The notes under the pieces: generated by a model
Told to the model about the DNA's origin: nothing
What the model saw: only the letters and a program-made list of their open reading frames with translations
Database searches by the model: none
Assembly (NCBI GenBank): GCA_032622095.1
Contig: CP136061.1
Location: forward strand, 39,437,797-39,501,796
Source of the DNA: Siphonodentalium dalli
Taxonomy: Eukaryota; Mollusca; Scaphopoda; Gadilida; Siphonodentaliidae
Direction: 5' to 3'
Length of the DNA: 64,000 nucleotides
Shown: piece by piece, positions 62,101 through 64,000 of the stretch
Layout of the letters: every line of letters starts with the position of its first letter
Position numbering within the stretch: position 1 is the first letter of the stretch
Position numbers and translations under genes: made by a program

Positions 62101-62703
62101 GCGGTTGGTAACACAGATGCGCGTTTTCAAATGGTCGGTGTGAGTCAGTGAGTGGATTGAGTTCACGCCCCAGTATTAGCATAATGTCTTAAAATAGTTT
62201 TATTGTGTGATAATGATTCCCATGATAAAAACCCATTCAAATTCCTAATAAGTTAGTACGTGGACTACCTGCAGCTGAATTGTGACTCTCAGACCAAAGC
62301 TTAAACGGATTGGGATCGGATTTACCAAATATTTTACAAAGACTTGGAATTTAAGTCCCAGCAAGTTAAATAAAGCTTCACATTGTGTTTGAGATCCTAA
62401 TTATATAGAATACATGTACATCTTATATTACCCCGGCTCCTCTCCCAACATCACAAAGCAAACCTTCGCCTTTGCTGAAATTTTACTGGAAATTTAACAA
62501 TTATATTGTATGGCTGGCCTGGTTGGTCTTGGCATTAAAAGAGGTATAATAAATAAAGCATGAACCCAATGAGAAAGAAAGTTGGAATATTAATCAAACT
62601 TACTTTTTTGTTAAATGCACACCACCTTTGAATCCATTTGAGAACACACCTTTTCCTCGGCCTCCAGCAAGAATCTGTGCCTTTATAACATATTCATCAA
62701 CCT
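41014..62703 (-). CDS. SUCLG2: Succinyl-CoA ligase [GDP-forming] subunit beta, 5'-partial, nine exons
   Basis: This is the nucleotide-binding beta subunit of mitochondrial succinyl-CoA synthetase, which couples succinyl-CoA to succinate with GTP formation in the TCA cycle and pairs with SUCLG1. The spliced frame is join(62604-62703, 60491-60581, 59941-60093, 54984-55073, 51326-51422, 48271-48432, 46288-46430, 44573-44693, 41014-41123) on the minus strand. It gives about 354 residues ending in TAA with no internal stop. Visible motifs are the ATP-grasp stretch [11 protein letters not shown], then [60 protein letters not shown] and VVVRLEGTNV. The vertebrate GDP-forming protein is about 430 residues, so roughly the first 75-80 are missing; they would lie above 64000. 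MVAEALD and [15 protein letters not shown] match SUCLG2 better than SUCLA2. Introns are 0.4-4.9 kb and full of mobile elements. Family identity comes from recalled homologues, not a search. Confidence 0.95.
41153..41372. mobile_element. Family C MITE copy C2, next to the last SUCLG2 exon
   Basis: TTAA 41149-41152 and 41373-41376. Ends CTCTTTCATGACAGGAGC and GCTCCAGTCATGGAAAGG. Two hairpins with an aggctccctatgggagat core. It lies in the last intron, 29 bp upstream of the terminal exon. Confidence 0.8.
41377..42600. other. SUCLG2 last-intron sequence, nothing recognised
   Basis: AT-rich intron sequence without obvious repeats or splice-linked frames. Confidence 0.45.
42600..43415. mobile_element. 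Core-repeat element ending in (GACA)n
   Basis: Three related modules (tcggatcaaacccatattcg, aactcgatctgtat, tgtttgagttat) at about 42645, 43095 and 43245, followed by a (GACA)n run at about 43339-43408. Layout like the element at 36311. Confidence 0.6.
43467..43906 (-). repeat. Dispersed repeat R43, empty-site copy of R29
   Basis: Reverse-orientation copy of R29. At 43717-43720 it has a single TTAA where R29 carries B2. The surrounding text matches (caaatcaaaaccc before, aagaagctgcaaaatgc after, on the minus strand). Confidence 0.8.
43910..44560 (+). mobile_element. Core-repeat element starting with a GTCT microsatellite
   Basis: gtctgtttttttgtctgtct at about 43937, then diverged units with gtacacaggggtcaattgac (about 44003, 44155) and related phrases at 44225, 44375 and 44525. 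The order resembles Helitron-related H1. The ends are not resolved. Confidence 0.5.
44573..44693 (-). CDS. SUCLG2: SUCLG2 exon h
   Basis: The exon is 121 bp, with acceptor gtttacag and donor GAAG|gtaact. It encodes [20 protein letters not shown], then GITNAC and [15 protein letters not shown] is the family signature. [10 protein letters not shown] matches the GDP-forming rather than the ADP-forming paralogue. It ends in phase 1. Confidence 0.94.
44697..45229. other. SUCLG2 intron, nothing recognised
   Basis: AT-rich intron sequence between exon h and A5. A poly-T run lies at about 44889-44903. No coding signal. Confidence 0.4.
45230..45640. mobile_element. Family A MITE copy A5, ends eroded
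   Basis: Same double hairpin and central gtgtcgtctgctcatg block (reversed). The terminal TGTGACCCGCC is lost on the left (starts near ttaagtcgtaagtcggga) and altered on the right (gatattgggggt). Confidence 0.75.
45641..46287. other. SUCLG2 intron, nothing recognised
   Basis: AT-rich intron sequence between A5 and exon g, no coding or repeat signal. Confidence 0.4.
46288..46430 (-). CDS. SUCLG2: SUCLG2 exon g
   Basis: The exon is 143 bp, with acceptor gattttag and donor CAG|gtatga. It encodes [20 protein letters not shown] and [11 protein letters not shown], then a helix ending LLNSDDQ. The NGAGLAM and GGG turns are among the most conserved parts of the family, and the GGG loop lies near the active-site phosphate. 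Confidence 0.93.
46488..47050. mobile_element. Family E element E7 inside a longer inverted repeat
   Basis: E7 proper is about 46588-46945, with the standard interior. Outside it, left arm 46488-46587 and right arm 46946-47050 are inverted copies of each other (aatgggatgggaatataata, gttttgaagaaatttct, gagagaggtgctgg). These arms occur with no other E copy in the window. Confidence 0.78.
47313..47569. mobile_element. Family C MITE copy C3
   Basis: TTAA at 47309-47312 and 47570-47573. Ends CCCTTTTATGACTAGAGC and CATGAAAGGG. Two decayed hairpins. Confidence 0.8.
47574..48150. other. SUCLG2 intron, nothing recognised
   Basis: AT-rich, with several copies of the word cttctcc or tctccct (47770-47940). 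No frame or structure assigned. Confidence 0.4.
48151..48310. repeat. Tandem duplication of the exon f 3' edge
   Basis: ccatccattcctatataat plus cagactacattctgacata recurs about 65-75 bp apart, two and a bit units. The unit spans the end of exon f, its donor and the start of the intron. The extra copies lie in the intron. Confidence 0.75.
48271..48432 (-). CDS. SUCLG2: SUCLG2 exon f
   Basis: The exon is 162 bp, phase 1 at both ends, with acceptor cttttccag and donor CTAG|gtatgt. It encodes [20 protein letters not shown], an acidic stretch ([10 protein letters not shown]) and [12 protein letters not shown], which leads into the C-terminal CoA-ligase domain. The last part of the exon together with its donor is partly duplicated in the intron (48151-48310). 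Confidence 0.93.
48436..49000. other. SUCLG2 intron, nothing recognised
   Basis: The open frame at 48354-48689 is antisense to exon f and reads on into the intron. No support as a gene. Confidence 0.45.
49001..49090. mobile_element. Family C-like mini element C5
   Basis: TTAA 48997-49000 and 49091-49094. 90 bp forming a hairpin (gagcctcacacagatgaa ... gtctgtgtggggctc) around gtgtcgtctgctgaag. The same hairpin, diverged, is the centre of family A. Confidence 0.7.
49091..50687. other. SUCLG2 intron, nothing recognised
   Basis: About 1.6 kb of AT-rich intron without clear repeats. tactgtgggtata phrases recur near 50153-50200. Confidence 0.45.
50688..51077 (+). mobile_element. Family B MITE copy B6
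   Basis: TTAA at 50684-50687 and 51078-51081. Intact CCCTTTACCCAACA ends, two hairpins. Lies 250 bp from the exon e donor. Confidence 0.88.
51118..51281. repeat. Short tandem array beside the exon e donor
   Basis: Six copies of ccagacaccttttatttggt plus ata, some with an extra tgata. The array ends about 45 bp from the donor. Confidence 0.9.
51326..51422 (-). CDS. SUCLG2: SUCLG2 exon e
   Basis: The acceptor is attcctcag before GCA GCA CAA and the donor is GAAG|gtttgt. The exon encodes [20 protein letters not shown] and [12 protein letters not shown] and ends in phase 1. A 22-copy 40-bp array starts 9 bp beyond the exon on the acceptor side, and a second short tandem array lies about 45 bp beyond the donor. 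Confidence 0.92.
51431..52316. repeat. 40-bp array, 22 units, abutting the exon e acceptor
   Basis: Unit taaatcagtagtatatttac plus atagtccgcctgtgttacac. All units are identical except two neighbours (52111-52190) that read tccacc. A 6-base partial unit follows. No spacer variation, so it is a tandem repeat and not a CRISPR array. Confidence 0.97.
52317..52804. other. SUCLG2 intron, nothing recognised
   Basis: Unique sequence between the 40-bp array and the piggyBac-type element. The frame at 52589-52816 has no known motif. Confidence 0.4.
52809..54016 (+). mobile_element. Decayed piggyBac-type transposon
   Basis: Ends CCCTTTGAACCC ... GGGTTCAAAGGG between TTAA 52805-52808 and 54017-54020. 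The inside keeps parts of the N-terminal transposase region on the plus strand and then non-coding sequence. Most of the catalytic domain is deleted. A repeated block (accacttaatcataacc / accactttatcataacc) lies in the right half. Confidence 0.75.
53021..53470 (+). pseudogene. piggyBac transposase N-terminal remnant
   Basis: ATG at 53021 reads [20 protein letters not shown] and stops at TGA 53096-53098. A second frame at about 53344-53470 reads [18 protein letters not shown] followed by [10 protein letters not shown]. An acidic ESD start and a later F.P..PGP...SPLDYF.L segment are typical of the N-terminal part of PGBD-like transposases. The catalytic DDD domain is absent. Frames are broken between the two parts. 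Confidence 0.6.
54047..54325 (+). mobile_element. tRNA-derived SINE
   Basis: Head ggcctccgtggctcaatcgg contains a good pol III box A (TGGCTCAATCGG). A degenerate box B (gggttcatgtttc) follows at about 54109. The body ends ttgctgaaagtgacattaag, then a CAATCAATCAATCA tail. The layout and tail match SINEs common in molluscs, from memory. Confidence 0.75.
54700..54983 (-). repeat. Partial copies of SUCLG2 exon d in the intron
   Basis: Three tandem copies (about 54764-54826, 54826-54890, 54899-54968) repeat the last 45-60 bp of exon d with donor CAG|gttagt. A fourth, older copy of the exon's 5' half (minus strand ATTGACACGATTGTGGGAAT, then GACAGATGAACAAGCC) lies at about 54700-54752 and has no acceptor. 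Confidence 0.85.
54984..55073 (-). CDS. SUCLG2: SUCLG2 exon d
   Basis: The exon is 90 bp, phase 0 at both ends. The acceptor is ttttttcag before GAG GGT ATT. It encodes [20 protein letters not shown] and [10 protein letters not shown]. The donor reads CGG|gttagt, whereas three downstream partial copies of the exon edge read CAG|gttagt, so the last codon is Arg here but Gln in the copies (Gln in the recalled vertebrate protein). Reading past the donor meets an in-frame TAG after five codons, so intron retention would truncate the product. Confidence 0.9.
55245..55612. promoter_or_regulatory. Cluster of ten 20-bp palindromes (AATTGCACTTAAGTGCAATT type)
   Basis: Exact or near copies at about 55245, 55266, 55307, 55371, 55391, 55496, 55531, 55551, 55571 and 55593. 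The core CACTTAAGTG is two head-to-head NK-2-type homeodomain sites (TNAAGTG). Binding is inference. It could also be a degenerate satellite. Confidence 0.55.
55613..55886. other. SUCLG2 intron, nothing recognised
   Basis: AT-rich intron sequence, no structure assigned. Confidence 0.35.
57690..57767 (-). repeat. tRNA-Ser-like sequence (probable SINE head)
   Basis: The minus strand reads gtcgccgtaaccgagtggtt, then atgccatcggactgcaaact. The D-arm is like tRNA-Ser (CCGAGTGGTTA) and is followed by an anticodon-arm-like GGACTGCAAACTT and a weak box B (gggattgaacc). The acceptor stem does not close, so it is not called as a working tRNA. Confidence 0.5.
57820..58500. other. GC-rich block, function unknown
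   Basis: Visibly richer in G and C than the intron around it, with several 60-85-codon open frames on both strands but no recognisable domain and no splice-site support. I cannot name it. Confidence 0.4.
59523..59940. other. SUCLG2 intron, nothing recognised
   Basis: Intron sequence between the long inverted repeat and exon c. The minus-strand frame at 59508-59795 has no known motif. Confidence 0.4.
59941..60093 (-). CDS. SUCLG2: SUCLG2 exon c
   Basis: The exon is 153 bp (51 codons), in phase 0 at both ends. The acceptor is ttccacag before GTG ATG GTT, and the donor is AAA followed by gtcagt. It encodes [28 protein letters not shown] and [15 protein letters not shown]. It is separated from exon b by the shortest intron (397 bp). 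MVAEALD is a SUCLG2-type motif. Confidence 0.93.
60491..60581 (-). CDS. SUCLG2: SUCLG2 exon b
   Basis: The acceptor is ctattacag and the donor is AAG followed by gtacct. The first base completes the split codon (AA|C, Asn), then the exon reads [20 protein letters not shown] and continues to EGVMVSK. It lines up with the segment of vertebrate SUCLG2 that contains ATKQTPKEGVKV. It ends in phase 0. Confidence 0.92.
60582..62603. other. SUCLG2 intron between exons a and b, nothing recognised
   Basis: 2.0 kb of AT-rich intron. It holds the phrase gtcaatgggtcac twice (about 60656, 60698) and a poly-A run at about 60754-60770. No transposon ends seen. Confidence 0.5.
62604..62703 (-). CDS. SUCLG2: SUCLG2 exon a (first exon in the window)
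   Basis: On the minus strand the exon follows an acceptor ending ttacag and ends at donor gtaagt. It encodes [18 protein letters not shown] and then a GGVHLTK segment, the glycine-rich start of the ATP-grasp fold. It opens with two bases completing an upstream codon and ends with two bases (AA) of a split codon. No upstream exon is found between 62704 and 64000, so the gene continues past the right edge. Confidence 0.9.
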
Positions 62704-64000
62704 CTGTAATATTAAATGTTTTTATTGAGGTCACACCATTATTGACTTTTTATTTAGCAACTGAATAATTTGATTCAAATATGATCATTTCTATGAGAGT
62801 TACCAATATTACTACAGACTGAGAAACATTTGCCAAAACTTGTAATATATGGGTATCCTCTCACCCAACATGGTTATAATCATATTAAATCTTTAATTTT
62901 AACAATGGCAACAACTCTTGGTGAAAATTGACAAAACTTTTAGTACATGGGCAGCAGGGTACCATCTAAGCTAGTACTAGTAAGCTATGGTCATACTGTA
63001 GTGGTGTCATAAATTGTCAATTATATTCTACTGAACGCTAGGTGATAAAACACAAATAAATAATGTATTCCATACAAGTATTTGGGCACAAACACCTCAC
63101 CAATTTAACAGCACATGCGCAATATTATTGTCAGCTAATCAGTTAGTGAGGCATGCATGAACATTCCTCACAGCCACTAAATTTTCCTGTCTGATTTTAT
63201 CTTCTGGCACATTCCAGATAACATTCACGTCCTGTGCGGTCATAAGATAGTAAGGTATTAATGCAAATTTGGTTCAGTCAACTGAATGGTAAATATTAAA
63301 TTTTATTTTATTCATTCTTGTACTTTTGCAAATTATATTGGAAATTGAAATCATACTTAGGGTTGAAACGATTAATCGACTAGTCGTAGACGACGCTGAA
63401 ATGTCAGAACGTCGACTCTGAACTTTGCCGTCGACTAGTCGGAATATAGTGTATTAGTTTCATGTATAACGTTTTCAAGATCGATTCCGGCATAAACGGA
63501 ATTAACTGCGCGTAAGTTATGGTAAGTATAACGTTTGGTGGCACCCGGAATTGACAGTGTTACTAGTATAGACACACACAGACCGGTGACCCGACTATTA
63601 ATTGGAAAAATGAAATTGACAACACAATGTCTCACTCGTCGTTTGAGGTCAAAGACATGATGGCAATGATTGACGCGGCTTTGTAGTTTGTCCGAGACCG
63701 CTTTGATACAGACACTGTGTATATTTCCATTGATCTCGCACGGTCGGATTATGATGCGACGCTGGGTGAAGGTCGCTTAAGGTGACGTCATTGGTGCTAC
63801 CGTATATAAATGATACTGACATTAAGAACTGGCTATCGTATTCTACAACGTAGCCTATACAGTTACTATAGGGCGTATTTAGTCGGAACATTAACATTTT
63901 ATAGTGACACCGCTCGGCACCGGTTTAATGGTGATCACGTGACTAAACGAAATAATCGAACGCTGATATTAAATTTAAAACCTGTATAAATGATCGTGTA
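62704..64000. other. SUCLG2 intron to window end, nothing recognised
   Basis: No upstream SUCLG2 exon found. 63357-63445 contains clustered cgactagtcg palindromes beside gggttgaaacgattaatcg, possibly a transposon end. The two minus-strand frames at 63435-63897 have no known motif. Confidence 0.4.

Noticed and set aside
41014-62703. ADP-forming paralogue SUCLA2 as the identity of the gene
   Set aside because: Segments such as MVAEALD, NPFGET and [14 protein letters not shown] fit SUCLG2. SUCLA2 differs at these places as recalled. A few residues ([22 protein letters not shown]) look SUCLA2-like, but they are in a region conserved in both.

Overview
The window is nuclear DNA of an AT-rich, intron-bearing animal, most likely a mollusc or a close lophotrochozoan relative. 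The evidence is a protein-coding gene split by GT-AG introns, a LINE, Helitron-like elements, tRNA-derived SINE sequence with an AATC tail, core-repeat elements of the kind described in bivalves, and TTAGGG-type telomeric motifs. The group assignment is inference and was not checked by a search. Nothing bacterial is seen.

Only one host gene is recognised. It lies on the minus strand in nine exons, from 62703 down to a TAA at 41014-41016, and encodes about 354 residues of the GDP-forming succinyl-CoA ligase beta subunit (SUCLG2). The 5' exons, with the start codon and mitochondrial presequence, would lie beyond position 64000. Every junction has GT-AG ends and the reading frame is continuous across all nine exons.

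The rest is repeats. 1-5.5 kb: an 82-bp tandem array, a TA-flanked MITE (A1) and a palindromic MITE holding a TTAA-flanked MITE (B1). 6.1-9.3 kb: three Helitron-like elements joined end to end, the third with a TA MITE inside it. 9.6-13 kb: fragments of one dispersed repeat plus A2. 14.4-15.4 kb: a clean minus-strand Helitron. 18-23.2 kb: a repeat trio and a LINE with an open 906-codon reverse-transcriptase frame but no endonuclease. 26-29.2 kb: two minisatellites, the second with CCCTAA runs. 29.4-41 kb: a dense mosaic of short palindromic elements (families A, B, C, D, E), a MULE transposase relic and a core-repeat element. From 41 kb on, the same families fill the SUCLG2 introns, with a decayed piggyBac-type copy, a SINE, a cluster of short palindromes and a 3.6-kb segment bounded by inverted repeats.

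The main novelty is in the repeats. Families A and B carry the same double-hairpin core but have different termini and target sites (TA versus TTAA). Two insertions can be checked against unoccupied copies inside this window. Several SUCLG2 exon edges are duplicated or tightly flanked by tandem arrays that may influence splicing.
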